From: Astrothelium macrocarpum
Taxonomy: Eukaryota > Ascomycota > Dothideomycetes > Trypetheliales > Trypetheliaceae
Assembly: GCA_021030915.1 (NCBI GenBank)
Contig: JAGEMR010000139.1
Span: 1-64,000 of the forward strand
Length of the DNA: 64,000 nt
Direction: 5' to 3'
Position numbers and translations under genes: made by a program. Of the stretch, positions 11,165 through 21,939 are shown one piece after another (position 1 is the first letter of the stretch; each line of letters begins with the position of its first letter). The notes beneath the pieces were generated by a model, which had not been told where the DNA came from, did not search any database, and saw only the letters and a program-made list of their open reading frames with translations.

Positions 11165-12127
11165 TTAGAGAACAGCAACGGCACCGGCAATTGCACCAAT
11201 GACAGCGCCTGCACCCAAAACGCCCTTGTTCACGCCAGTAGGAGCAGCCGCACCGTGAGAGCTTGAGGTACTGGCAGAAGACCCTGAACTGCTGCTTGTA
11301 ACAGCTGCAAGGACCGCTTCAGTAGCAGTCGAAGTAACAGCTAGACCACTCTCTGTTCCATTCGTTGGTGTTACGACGGAAACGATTGTTGTGCTTGATT
11401 CAGCCTTGGCATCCGAAGAGGTTGGACAAGCTGAGGGCCAGGCACTAGACCAAGCGCTGGGCCATCCACTTGGCCATGCAGAGGTCCACTGGCTAGGAAT
11501 AGCAGAAGGCCAGGCACTACAAGGCAGAGCGGTGTTTCCAACGCCAACCCAAGGACCACTAAAAGCAGCAGGACCCCAGCCACCAGCGCCAAAACCACCC
11601 AATCCACCAGGACCAAAGCCGCCAGACGGGAATGCCGATGAAAATGCGGAGGAAAAGGCAGAAGAGCAGCCAGAAGGAATGCTGCTGGTTGCAACAATGC
11701 CACCGCTGGCCCAGTCAACTACGCCAGAGCAGGACTTTGGCAAAGCAGATTCTGTTGCCCAGAATGAGCTCCATTTACTGCTAGCTGAGCTTTCAATGCT
11801 ACTCCGGTCACTGGATGCAGCTGAGCCGCCTGGGAGGAACCCATTCCAGCCGGAAAGTGAGGACCACTGTGATGGCCAGGCGTATGGCCAACTTCCACTT
11901 GTCAGCGAAGGACCGGTGGTTATAGTTGACCCATCTGATGTGATTGTTGATGGAGCAGCAAATCCACTGGGAGTACTGCCTGAAAAGGCGCTCTGAAAAT
12001 CGCTTGAGAGACTTGAGAAATCACTCGAGAAATCACTTGGTGCTCCACTGCCACTATTTGGTCCGAGCTGAGCATTGGCGAACTGTACACCAAGTGCGAG
12101 GATGGAAAGCGTTGTTTGAGAGTACAT
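11165..12127 (-). CDS. Secreted Ser/Gly/Trp-rich GPI-anchored wall protein
   Basis: Single exon of 320 aa, ATG at 12127. A signal peptide is evident (MYSQTTLSILALGVQFANA, cleavage before Q20). The mature part is low in complexity and rich in Ser, Gly, Ala, Pro and, unusually, Trp. Short SAWPS/SQWSS-type units recur (WPYAWPSQWSSLSGW near 90; five WPS units around 210-235). Three Cys-containing spots (SCSG, SGCSS, PCSAW) could form disulfides. The C-terminus has a Ser/Thr-rich stalk, a small-residue site and a hydrophobic end (GVLGAGAVIGAIAGAVAVL), as expected for GPI anchoring. The product is probably a cell-surface protein; no enzymatic domain is seen. A TATA-like box lies 124-131 bases upstream. 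Confidence 0.8.
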   Translation of the reverse strand: MYSQTTLSILALGVQFANAQLGPNSGSGAPSDFSSDFSSLSSDFQSAFSGSTPSGFAAPSTITSDGSTITTGPSLTSGSWPYAWPSQWSSLSGWNGFLPGGSAASSDRSSIESSASSKWSSFWATESALPKSCSGVVDWASGGIVATSSIPSGCSSAFSSAFSSAFPSGGFGPGGLGGFGAGGWGPAAFSGPWVGVGNTALPCSAWPSAIPSQWTSAWPSGWPSAWSSAWPSACPTSSDAKAESSTTIVSVVTPTNGTESGLAVTSTATEAVLAAVTSSSSGSSASTSSSHGAAAPTGVNKGVLGAGAVIGAIAGAVAVL

Positions 12128-12250
12128 GGTGAGGACTCGAAGGCTAGACTCGAGACAGTGCGAGAGAATTCTGATTGATCAACCACAACAATGACTTGAA
12201 AATTTGTGGAAAGGATGCAGAGCAAAATCAACTGGCTCCATCATCGCCAG

Positions 12251-12258
12251 ATATATAC
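12251..12258 (-). promoter_or_regulatory. TATA-like box of the GPI-anchored protein gene
   Basis: ATATATAC on the plus strand reads as GTATATAT on the coding strand, 124-131 bases upstream of the ATG at 12127. That is a normal distance for a fungal TATA element. The call is by position and composition only. Confidence 0.45.
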
Positions 12259-13461
12259 TCGGTGACTGAATACCAACCTACTTAGCGAATACGCGGTGTA
12301 GTTGCTGCGGTTAATGTATACGCGTCCTTTTGGATTACGATTGTCGTGCAAAACAAGGCTCCAACGGCAGGATCGGGCAATTGGTGAGTGGTTCCGTAAA
12401 GTGCTGAAAGCTTCAAGATCCGTTTCGAGTTGCGGGGCCGAAAGACGGGAAAGTCTCTGACAGGCTAGATGACTGCGGTGGCGCTTACCCTACCGAAGAC
12501 TCCGAAGCCCAGTTGACGCCGATGCCTGAGCTTACTAGAGCACCGACAAGAATCACCCGTCTGCGCTGACGACGACTTGACGTTTGCAAGTGGTTAGAGT
12601 GGTGTATATTGTGGATCAGGTGGCATAGGGCTGCGACTGCTCCGACTCCCGCGATCTGTCTTTACATCTCCACACTCCAAATTCCCGATACTTGAAACAT
12701 GAAACCTCGTAAAAATCCTTGTACCCGTGTGCTAAGAATACCAACATGCTTGCTCGCATAGGCGATCGCTTCAATGTCGTGCGTCACTGGCGAGTCTTTT
12801 GAACGCTTGACTTGATGCTATTAAAGTTCTTCCAAAGACCGTATCCGGGATATTGCCCGTCAGATCTTCACCGTATTCATGGACTTTTCTCATCACCATG
12901 TCATCGGCAGGACCAAGGAAAGTTTGAGCTTTAACATTACGACAGTGCTCTGGATGCGATAACCGTCATAGATTCGGCATGAAAGCCTGGGGAAATCGGA
13001 CCGGTGAAGAACGAGCAACTAATGTATAGAGTTGCATGATCGGCAAATTAGACGTCAAATTAAGCATCGACGAACTAGATTGCGGCTCGAAATCTTCTGC
13101 TCGCCGACTTGCTAAGGATGCTGGACTTCATACAGCTCAAAGCTTGGCCTGAGTAATCGCTTGAGCTGAGGCTCTGATCATACTGAAAACCCGAGATACG
13201 ACTGCGTGATCGAACTCATTGGATTTTATTCGTCCATTTGAGCATTCGCCTGGTTTCATTGAACTTTTGTTCGCTACTAGTTACAACGTGAGCAACTACT
13301 AGCTGCGGCTGACAAAAGATCCTGTCTATTTAATCGTTTGATACGAATTCTACGACACCAATTTCCGATCATTAAAGAACGAATGCAGTCGTGTTACAGG
13401 GGATAGCCTTTGTTTCGGCGCGCTTGTCTTATTACCAAAAGATCACTGACCGGAGCCAGAG

Positions 13462-13699
13462 CCACCAGCGGCTGCAACAAGAAATATCATCCGCGACTGC
13501 GAAAGATGTTATTCACCGCAGGCCTCGTCGGGAAACCCTCAACAAAAATAGACGAGAAAATTGAGGATTTTTTCTTCAACGAATTATTGATGAATAGTCT
13601 ACAATTTATTATGTTCAGAATGATATGAGGTCCTCCCGATGATGTCTGCGGCAAATGATATCTTTCGCGGGTGACATTTCTTATTACATCCACTGGTGG
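13462..13699. mobile_element. MITE-like inverted-repeat element, copy 1 (238 bp)
   Basis: The left end (ccaccagcggctgcaacaag) and the reverse complement of the right end (ccaccagtggatgtaataag) match over roughly 75 bases with small gaps, including the shared block gaaatrtcayccgcg. The centre is AT-rich and non-coding. Two diverged copies occur at 44356-44590 and 60494-60712. Most differences between the arms and between copies are C/T or G/A, which fits RIP-like transitions. No transposase is encoded, so the element is non-autonomous. The flanks do not show a convincing target-site duplication. Confidence 0.75.
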
Positions 13700-14747
13700 A
13701 GCCAATATTCTCGAACGACGTTGTTCGGCGCAAGTAACTTCTCATTTCATGCCGTATTGGAGAAACGCGCTTGCGAATACATATCACGGTAAGGCAAAAA
13801 AGGTTCGTACTGGAATCGTCTTCACGAATATAACAATATCACAAATAGCGCTACCATAGTAACTTTTGGACTCTAGTATCGCAGCCATCGATTAAGCAAC
13901 AGGATGATTGCCAGCCCTTTACGCAGCAGATCGAGGAATGCTGTGTCATATGAATTAACATTCCCCGTGTTCGACCCATGCTCAAGGCCACGTCACAGCT
14001 CAGCTCAAAATTTGCATACGTTAGTGGCGTAGTCCGTTACTTTAATTTGTCGGAAGAGTGGATCTAACCTTCTCATTGACGGATCTTTTGGGCTGTTGTG
14101 TTGTTTGCATCTCATTTCACAGTTACTTTATCGGCCATGAAATTTTCCTCTGTCAATATCTTCTGTTTCCTGGCTTTTCTATCGCAGTCTTTGCGGCGTT
14201 AAGATTCGCGATTGAATGGGACCTTCATGATCACCATCGTCACTCACTAGCCCTTTGATTTATCCAAGAATTCTCCATCAATGTTGGAGTACGTCGAGGT
14301 TGATACGTACAGTAAATGGAAATTTCAATATGTGTGATGAGTAGGCGAAAGTATTCGGAATGTACATAAGAGTGGAGTTGGACCGATTTTTGTATGTCTT
14401 GTGCTCCGTTTACTCATCTGTCTAGATGCCTTTGTCACAACATATCTCGATTTAAGACACCCGGACAAATGTGGTCGGCTGCAAGTCCCCCCGTTTCCGT
14501 TTGACCGTGGTTAGTTATTTTTTTTCCATCTCAATCCCGCTGAACAACTTGATTAGAGAGCAGTGAAAAATATGACAATTCTATGGCGAATCCCGTTCCC
14601 GTTGGAAGAAATGTCGCCCCGATAATGTGAGAGGAAACGGGATTGGTTGGGTCGTATAGCCTCATGGCCTCAAGGTTTTGGTGCTAAGTCCGTATAAACT
14701 CCGCTCATCCCGAAACCCGTATCTCAATTAGGATGCAGAGAAATGCA

Positions 14748-14753
14748 TATATA
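14748..14753 (+). promoter_or_regulatory. TATA box of the SDR gene
   Basis: TATATA within gcatatatag lies 119-124 bases upstream of the ATG at 14872. Position and match are typical for an inducible fungal promoter. Not tested. Confidence 0.45.
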
Positions 14754-14871
14754 GAACGTTACGCATCTCTCAATTACATAAATTACGATACATTCTACAC
14801 CGTACTTGGGATCAGAAAATTCCCAGCCTATTAAGATAACAGAATTGGACACCACCAAATTCTCCACCAAG

Positions 14872-15669
14872 ATGGCCGATCAAAAGAAATACTCCAAAAA
14901 GCTCGAGGGCCAGCGCATCCTCGTCATTGGTGGTAGCTCAGGGATTGGCTTTGGCGTCGCAGAAGCCTCCCTCGAGTTCGGCGCCACCGTCACCATCGCA
15001 TCCTCCCAAAAATCCCGCGTCGACGACGCCATCTCCCGTCTCCTCAAGGCCTACCCGTCCGCCAGCTCCCGCCTCAACGGCTTCACCGTCGACCTCGGGA
15101 ACGACGAGACCATCGAGGCCAACGTCCAGACGCTCCTGAACCAAGTCACCAACAACGCCGCCACCAAGCTCGACCACATCGTCTTCACGGCGGGCGACGC
15201 CATCGCCAACAACACCCTCGAAGCCGCCACCACCGCCTCCGTCCGCGCCTCTGCCACCATCCGCTTCTTCGGCCCCCTGTTCCTCGGCAAGCACTGCGTG
15301 CCGCACATGCATCCCGCCCCGCGCTCCTCGCTGACCTTCACCACGGGCACCGCCATGGAGCGCCCGGTGCAGGGCTGGGCGGGCGCCACGCTCAACGGCG
15401 GCATCATGCCGCTGAGCCGCAGTCTGGCGCTCGACCTGGCGCCGCTGCGCTGCAACCTCATCAGTCCCGGCGCCGTGGCGACGGAGCTGTGGGATGCGCT
15501 GCCCAAGGAGCGCATCGATCAGATTATGGAAGGGTGGGTGAAGAAGCTGCCGACGGGGAAGGTGGGGAAGGTGGAGGATGTGGCGGAGGCGTATTTGTAT
15601 GCGATGCGTGATGAGAATCTGACGGGGTCCTTGATCTCGACGAATGGGGGGGCGATGTTGATTAATTGA
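14872..15669 (+). CDS. Atypical short-chain dehydrogenase/reductase lacking YxxxK
   Basis: Single exon of 265 aa. I chose the ATG at 14872 because the frame opens 22 codons earlier without an ATG. The Rossmann motif is GGSSGIGFGVAEA near residue 20, followed by 'VFTAGD' where NNAG usually stands and 'NLISPGAVATELWD' after the active site. At the position of the catalytic Tyr-x-x-x-Lys the sequence reads GWAGATLNGGI, with neither Tyr nor Lys. Related fungal SDR proteins with 'GW..GA' here are known, so this is probably a subfamily trait and not damage. The reaction is unknown. The gene is notably richer in GC and in C/G third positions than its AT-rich flanks. Confidence 0.8.
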   Translation: MADQKKYSKKLEGQRILVIGGSSGIGFGVAEASLEFGATVTIASSQKSRVDDAISRLLKAYPSASSRLNGFTVDLGNDETIEANVQTLLNQVTNNAATKLDHIVFTAGDAIANNTLEAATTASVRASATIRFFGPLFLGKHCVPHMHPAPRSSLTFTTGTAMERPVQGWAGATLNGGIMPLSRSLALDLAPLRCNLISPGAVATELWDALPKERIDQIMEGWVKKLPTGKVGKVEDVAEAYLYAMRDENLTGSLISTNGGAMLIN

Positions 15670-16004
15670 TTTGGTAATTTCAATGCGGAGGATGTATGGC
15701 GCGCGTGGGGAAAAGGATGTTCTAAGTCTGTTTTTCAGAACGATTTCTGTGGGAAATTGGAGAAAGACTATGAAAGGCAGGTTGTGGCGGAAGTGGAATG
15801 GTGATTTTTTTTAATTAGTTTGTTTACTAATGTATTGATTACGTGAGCTAAGAGACTACAAGAATCGTGAGATTTTACATGATTTGAAGTTTTGGGATTC
15901 TAGTATCGACTGAGAATTGGGAAAAAAAGAGCTCAACGTCTACCTCCGACATATTCCTGATATGATGCATGTCTTCTCTTCCGAGGTTGATCCGAGCACC
16001 CAAC
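15670..16004. other. Convergent 3' region between SDR and permease genes
   Basis: 335 bases between two stop codons on opposite strands. The region is AT-rich with a poly-T run near 15804, and no gene is seen. Confidence 0.6.
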
Positions 16005-17991
16005 TTAACCAACAGGAGATTGACACCCCCAACCAGTCAAATTAGCATTGGTGTTATAAGCCTGTGCCATGGAGTAGATAGCCGAATAGATGCCCAGGAT
16101 CGCGGTAACTAGGGAACCGAGGAAGTAAATCAAGTCCCAAACGTTGACCAAGAGATCCTTCTTGAGCCCACGCATCCAGCGCTTCCAACCATTGTCAACA
16201 CGCTCGATACGACCAGTCTGCGGATCAAATCGCTCTTCTGGGAGGATGGAATCGTGTTGCGCCTTGAAACCTAGGAGAAGGATGGGTGGGAAGGTATAGG
16301 TGAACTGCAGAATGCAGGCTGCACCGACGAGAGCAGAGAAGTTGGAGAATTGTGGAATGGAGAGGGTGACAATGAAGGCAAGTGCCCAGTAGATGGGAAC
16401 GAACGGGATAAAGATGAGCTTGCCCTTCTTCGACTCGAGAACAGGCCAATGGAAGAGATCACGGCCAATGTTGGCGTAAAGAACCTTGATGCCGATGTTG
16501 CCGTACAAGCACGCGGCAATGAGACCGGTGATGAGGCCAAAGACATTTCCAACGGTTTGCCAATTGTATGGATCAATGCCTTGGTAGGCTGGATTAAAAG
16601 CATATTGGCCTTGGTATCCATAGACGAAGCAACCGAAAAAGAGGTAGCAGCAGAAGATGAGCAAGTCAGCGCAGATCAAGCCCTTCCAGAAGTCCCAGGG
16701 CCGACGCATTTCAGCCATGAGCTCAGTGAAAAGCGTGGCACCGCCATAGGAAAAGACTGCTTGCATGAGACCGTTGACATTATCGGTGAAGGCAAGGCCT
16801 GGAGGAGTACCGCCGGTAGTCGCGATGGGAGGAGGGTTGGCAAGATCAGGGTCGCCATTTGGTAATGTGTTGAAGAGCTGTGGGTACGAAGCGGAAACTG
16901 TCGCGTAATTGGGTTGGCTGTGTGCTACGATTCCCATCCTAATCGAGCAGGAACATATTAGCGTCAGATATTTGAGGACAAAATTTCATCGAAACTCACG
17001 TGGCAATGATGATAAAGATATTCATCCACACACTAACGTTCGCAAGCCAGCCGAATCTAGCAAGAGTACGGATTTGACCGACGATAAAGCCAGCAATCGT
17101 AATGACGAGCAAGCAAATAGCAAAGCATAGGTTACCCTTGGAGAGCTGGCTGATACTCTGACCATTGCTGAGAATGAGAAGACCGACGTTCAAAAAGAAC
17201 TGCAAGCTCTGAAGGACATTGACAAAATACCGGGCCCAGTTGCCATAGATACGGAAGGCAATGTCTCCATAGTTCTTCATGGGGTAGCGATCGCTGTCGA
17301 GAGCCATGAACATCTTCCACAATTGCCAACCAGAGCTGTGGATTCTAGTCAGATGTGTAAGAACATTGGAGAGCCAATGGTATACTTACTATGCTGCAAG
17401 CACACCAAAGATGCAGTATAAGCTCACACCAGGTCCCCATCCAAGTTGGGTCATGGCCCATGGTACCGAAAAGGGACCGAGAATGTCAGTAGTGATCAGA
17501 TAGAAGATGGCACCCCAGGTGGCAGTACGTGCAGCACGCGAAGCAGTGAGCCATTCTTGATCAGAGATGACGCTGGTGTCAATGCCATTGGTGCTTTCAT
17601 CTGATGGGACAGTAAGACTCTTTCGGCGCTTCTCGGGGTCCTGAAGAGTTTCCTTGTCAAAGTGCTCGAGTTGAGTGCCGTGCTCATTCTCGGCGATGGT
17701 GATATCGTTCTTGGTTTCCTTGTTCAAGCCGGGAAATCGACCAAGCATGCTCTGTGTGCCAGGCCTGAAGCGACTGAAGATGCCAGTCTTCTTGGTGGCG
17801 TACTCACTGCCGGGTCCATAGAGTCGGTGTTCGTCAGCACGAGTGATCTTGGCATAATGTAGATACTCTTCAAATGGAACTTTTGGGTCATGAAGAGTTT
17901 TGAGGACACGATTGGGGTATGAGCCGACCACATCGGCCTCAATGGAGAGACGAGGGTCGGCAGCAAGACCGATGGCGGCATTGACAGCCAT
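16005..17991 (-). CDS. AAAP-family neutral amino-acid permease (MTR-like)
   Basis: Three exons, 17991-17390, 17335-17000 and 16938-16005, separated by introns of 54 nt (gtaagt...ccacag) and 61 nt (gtgagt...attag), give 623 aa. The N-terminal 150 residues are hydrophilic and charged. About eleven membrane segments follow, beginning at ATWGAIFYLITTDILGPFSVPWAM, whose 'GPFSVPWAM' is the family's first-helix signature. Other helices are 'FCCYLFFGCFVYG' and 'GNVFGLITGLIAACLYG'. The Aa_trans/MTR group imports neutral aliphatic and aromatic amino acids by proton symport at the plasma membrane. The N-terminus is longer than in many relatives. The substrate is inferred from the family only. The 5' region (18.0-18.4 kb) has CCCC-rich stretches that could bind stress regulators. 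Confidence 0.88.
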
Positions 17992-20307
17992 GTCTTGACA
18001 GTCTTGTGAGCAATTACTCTGAGAGGTAATGGAGTTGATACGAGGTAGCCGTCAAGCCAGGAGAAGTGGAGCGAGCCACGAGAGTTAATATCCGCTTGCA
18101 GTGAGGCCTCGGCGGGTCGGACGATCAAGAGAGTTCCTGCATTCCAAGGGTAGACAGGCTTTATGAAGCGCTCCTGGGTGTGAATCGAGGCATGATCACA
18201 CTTGCCTCCCACCCCCCCACACAAGGGGCACCCATTGATACGGGCCGCCCATCACGATGCTTAGACATGGCGAGTCGACAAGGAGCTGCCAATTTGGGGC
18301 AGGGGAGTGCCGGTCTGGATGCACTTGTGGGTGCACTATATCTGTCATTGGTGCAGTAGCAGAGTACCAACCACGACGATAGCAGGGCCTCGGCAGCATG
18401 CCAGAGTGAACTAGTGGATCGAGTTTACCCACCGGCATGATAAGAGCTCGCTCCTTTTCCCCAGACCTGCATTCCGCGTCGTCGCTGAGGCTTCTGGCTC
18501 GTTTCTGGCGCGCGGACTCGTGGCGACATCGACATGCTCGACGGCCATATTTCCCCGCTTGGCTAAAGCGCGCCCCGGCACTCAGGGACGTTTATCTGAA
18601 GACGTTCACTCCCGCCGACGCCTCGATTCAGTTCGCTTACTTCCACAAATCAGCGTCGCCCTTTGTCGACCCGTCCAGCTCGTCCCACAGTAATTGCCAA
18701 TGTCGTGCACGACCGCTGCACATCGCCTCAATTCGAGGCCACCGCACCTTCCGTACGTCTCAAAGCCAATCATTCCCCCAAAACAAAAATTCACAGCGTG
18801 CGACTTCAGTCCTTCAAGCGGTCCGTTCCCTGCACGAGACTCCGATGCAATTTCACGTCAAGTAAATTTTCTTCCCGCACTTAGTAAGCTACGTAGCCAC
18901 TGGCATTGTGTCGCGTGCCATTGAAACGTCGCAAAGTCAAATGCACAGGAATGTCACCAATGGCAAGTACATGTCACAGAGAGTTTGTCAAATCACGAAA
19001 TGCACGCCAATCTCCGCCCCGGAACTTCTCTCCGCTAGGCGGCCTGCGACCGTGGCGGAAACCGGTCTTTCCGGTCGCCAATGCGTTTCAGGCCTTATCT
19101 CTTGTACCGGGCATTGATTCCTACTCGTGCTGGCCTCAGCGTCCGAATGTCAGCCTTTCATGGTATCGCAACATTAGATAGACAGGGATACGTCAAACCA
19201 CTGCGAATGGAGCCCTTCAACGACTTTTAGGGCTCAAAGTCCGTCCAACCAATTTGCAGTCAATAAATTTAGATTTTGCCAGAGGTTCTACTGTGCCAGA
19301 GCCCAGATATTGGCGGCATCTGGCTTTGCCTCGTGACAAAGAGAAAAAAGCAATCTGGGTTTGTCTGCTGTGGTATACCCAAAGTGAAACTTTGGATGCG
19401 GAGAAAAGTTGACAATAATTGGCTGAATACAAGATTACGCACTTTATCGTGAGGCCATGCCTGTCTACTATATTAATGCAGAGCAAAACGAGCTGAGATC
19501 ATCGCCATGTTACAGCACTACGCCATCTCACCTGTTAATGTCAAGGAGCGATACGATTAGCCTTTCCAAACCAAGATTATTATTGCAGCACTCGCAGTGG
19601 GTGCAAATCATGTGATTGTTTTCGTTGATGGTGTGGAGAGCGTAGGTGTCATGAAAATCTTGAAATTTTAGTTTAGAGCTTAACTAGGAAAACAAAAGCT
19701 TTTCTCACGACCAGTGATAGCACTGTACAGCGCGCAAATTGGAAAGATGGAAGAATCAGATGTGCAAATGGACTGTCATGTAATGATGACACGGTATTAG
19801 CGAAAAGGATTCAATATCAGAAAAAAAAAAAATCTGCCTCTTCTGTGAGTGGTACGAGAAACAGAAAGCTCGCTTGTGCAGCCGAATGAATCCGAAAGAA
19901 ATGCATTCTTATCATATATATTTTAGGCATTTGAATGCCTCAGGCAGAAAGTGGGCCTGGGCCTAGCCTAGACCCTGGCCAAGAATGCCAAGGCGGCAGA
20001 ATTCACGATCCAGCATCAAACCGGGAATGCGTCAAAGGCGGTCACAAAAAAAAGTACCACAAGCTGTTTCCTGTTTAGTACAACAGGCTTCACTGCTACT
20101 ACAGCATTGTGTCCATTGCAAGCCTGAATCACGCTCGTGTTACAATCAAGGCGCTTCCTCTCTCTCATCTCGATAGTCCGATCGAATGTAAAATTACATT
20201 ACTCGTCGGCTGTACTCAGCATTCGGTCGCAAATCAGCTCACATAATCCTTTCGGGCAAGCTTTACAGTTCATTGGCACGCGAGCATCTCCCTTGTCAGA
20301 ACCCACG
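17992..20307. other. 2.3-kb intergenic region, no supported gene
   Basis: This lies between the divergent permease gene and a small + strand gene. The longest frame (142 codons at 18437-18865) is Ser/Arg-rich, overlaps others and has no domain or splice partner. Several A-runs occur (for example 19828-19841). I see no supported gene or RNA. Confidence 0.55.
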
Positions 20308-20748
20308 ATGCGAATAAATCTGGACGGCTTTAACATCGTCAAACTAGACACCTCTTCTTCTGACCTCCCAGAAGAATACCACCTCCGCATAGCCGAGTGG
20401 GCATCGCGAGAACGAGCCTTCTACACGAAGCAATATGAGGCACTACCAAAGCTCAAGACCGTCAAAGGGGAGCTCTTTTCTAGTGACAGCACCGAGGATA
20501 CCCTGGGCATCCCACTCTTTGTTGACCGTACCATTCAGATATGTGAGGACTATCTGATCGGATGTTTGACCAGGGAGATTGCTGCGCACGCTTTCGAACG
20601 GCTTGTGAAATCTGTTAGGAGATACAGCGTGCCGTGGAACCTAATTGGCCATGTGATGCACTCGGCGACGACAGCATTCCCAGACGACACAGAGCTGCGG
20701 CAGTTGTATTACTGGGTGTGCAAAATGAATAAGTTGGGAAGCTTGTAG
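20308..20748 (+). CDS. Small hypothetical protein
   Basis: A 146-aa frame from the ATG at 20308 to TAG at 20746-20748. The frame is open upstream to 20137 but has no earlier ATG. The product starts MRINLDGFNIVKLD and is mostly helical and charged (LPEEYHLRIAEWASRERAFY; ICEDYLIGCLTREIAAHAF; TELRQLYYWVCKMNKL). The second half loosely resembles the helical part that follows a BTB domain in fungal BTB proteins, but no BTB core is visible. It may be a lineage-specific or truncated gene. The call rests on length and amino-acid composition alone. Confidence 0.4.
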   Translation: MRINLDGFNIVKLDTSSSDLPEEYHLRIAEWASRERAFYTKQYEALPKLKTVKGELFSSDSTEDTLGIPLFVDRTIQICEDYLIGCLTREIAAHAFERLVKSVRRYSVPWNLIGHVMHSATTAFPDDTELRQLYYWVCKMNKLGSL

Positions 20749-21012
20749 GATTCGAACAGCCGCTCTATACGATAAGAGGACGCGCTACAATCACCTCCGC
20801 TGGTGGGCTGGAATCATGTTTACGAGGTGACTATGCGGTTTGCTATGAGGGTATTCACGACAGAATGACGCTAAGCTACGTTTCGTGGCAGTCATCCTTG
20901 ATGCTGCCCATCTTGCTGTAATACGCATTGACTAATGCGAGTGACAAAGAAATCAATTTTATTTCAGCTCGACAACATCATGACATGTGATAGGGTATCA
21001 ACGCTTGTACGA

Positions 21013-21939
21013 TTACAGAATTACACAGGTTCTCTGCCTGTTGGGCGGTCTGCCATGGGGCCTGTCGCGCTCCATCATTCTTGCGGTAACTTCCGCAAAG
21101 ACTTCATGTACGTTTGTCCGCCTTCTCGCACTTGTTTCGTAATATGGTATTCCCCACTCCCGCGACAGCCTGAAACCAATGCTCTTGTCCACTACGCGGT
21201 CATCCTCCAGATCAGCTTTGTTTCCAACCAAGACCATGGGAAAGCGATTATCGCGCTTTTGGGTGATGATCTCCTCATAGATCTCGTACAGTTCGCGCAA
21301 CGAAGACATGGAGGTGATGCTAAAAACGAGGAGAAATCCGTGACCTTGACGTATGTAAAGCTCCCTGGTCCACAGTCAGCCGGACAAACGCAAGGGCGGC
21401 TGCCATTTCGGTAGTACCTGAATGCAGCTACGGCCCAATTAGCATCGGTATGCACGTAAGCGGCAAAAGCACAGCACAACTTACTGAACTGATCCGTTCC
21501 AGCGGTATCCAGTATTTCCAACACAGCATGCCTGTTCTATTGTATTTTTTTTGATTAGCCTAATTCGTGCTCACCGACACCTCTCAGCCACAACGCACAT
21601 TAATCCGGATATGTTTGCGGTATGAATCTTCGATCGTTGGGTCGTAACTCTCTATCCATACGTTTTGTACGAATTGCGCTGGGAGCAGTCAGCCGAGGCA
21701 AATTCCTTGACAGCCCAACTGTCGTCTGTACCTGTCAAACAGCTTTTTCCGACCCCGCCTAAGTTTCCGGATCAGTCAAAACAGATTGGACCAGTTGCGC
21801 AGAATTCACGGACCAGACCCAAGGACAACGACATTGTAATCTCTGCGCCATGAAATCAGTTAAAGTGACTCAAAATGTCGCCTTGGGGAGCCATCACAGA
21901 CCTCGCAGTAGCTCTTCTCGACCTCCCGCCCCCAGACAT
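21013..21939 (-). CDS. RSR1: Rap/Krev-1-type small GTPase (RSR1/BUD1-like)
   Basis: Seven exons on the minus strand: 21939-21902, 21842-21814, 21758-21732, 21678-21599, 21536-21485, 21427-21418 and 21364-21013. All introns are GT-AG and 53-62 nt long, and the spliced product is 195 aa. The P-loop is GSGGVGKSC, switch I is YDPTIEDSYRK and switch II is DTAGTDQFTAF. Thr replaces the Ras Gln61, as in Rap proteins. NKAD and ETSA give guanine specificity. The C-terminus is CVIL, a CAAX box ending in Leu that favours geranylgeranylation. The sixth exon is a 10-nt microexon coding for part of TAFR. In fungi this family directs polarity and bud-site or septum placement at the plasma membrane. The first exon (MSGGGRSRRATA) is my choice because it alone restores the phase. 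Confidence 0.9.

Larger units (their letters stand above)
12128..14871. other. 2.7-kb intergenic region with one MITE, no supported gene
   Basis: This spacer separates the divergent GPI-protein and SDR genes. It contains the inverted-repeat element at 13462-13699 and TATA-like boxes close to both gene starts. All open frames are under 75 codons. Apart from those items I see no gene or RNA. Confidence 0.6.

Noticed and set aside
11391..11996. 201-codon plus-strand frame
   Set aside because: Antisense to the Ser/Gly/Trp-rich wall protein, which has a signal peptide, GPI signal and TATA box on the other strand.
13441..13470. Target-site duplication gagcca at MITE copy 1
   Set aside because: The hexamer recurs on both sides but also inside the arm, and no comparable duplication flanks copies 2 and 3.
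18437..18865. 142-codon plus-strand frame upstream of the permease
   Set aside because: Ser/Arg-rich, overlaps other frames, no domain and no introns that would extend it.
20745..20775. tRNA B-box-like GTTCGAATCC on the minus strand
   Set aside because: The flanking bases do not form a T-stem and no matching A-box or acceptor stem is seen; it overlaps the 3' end of a small gene.
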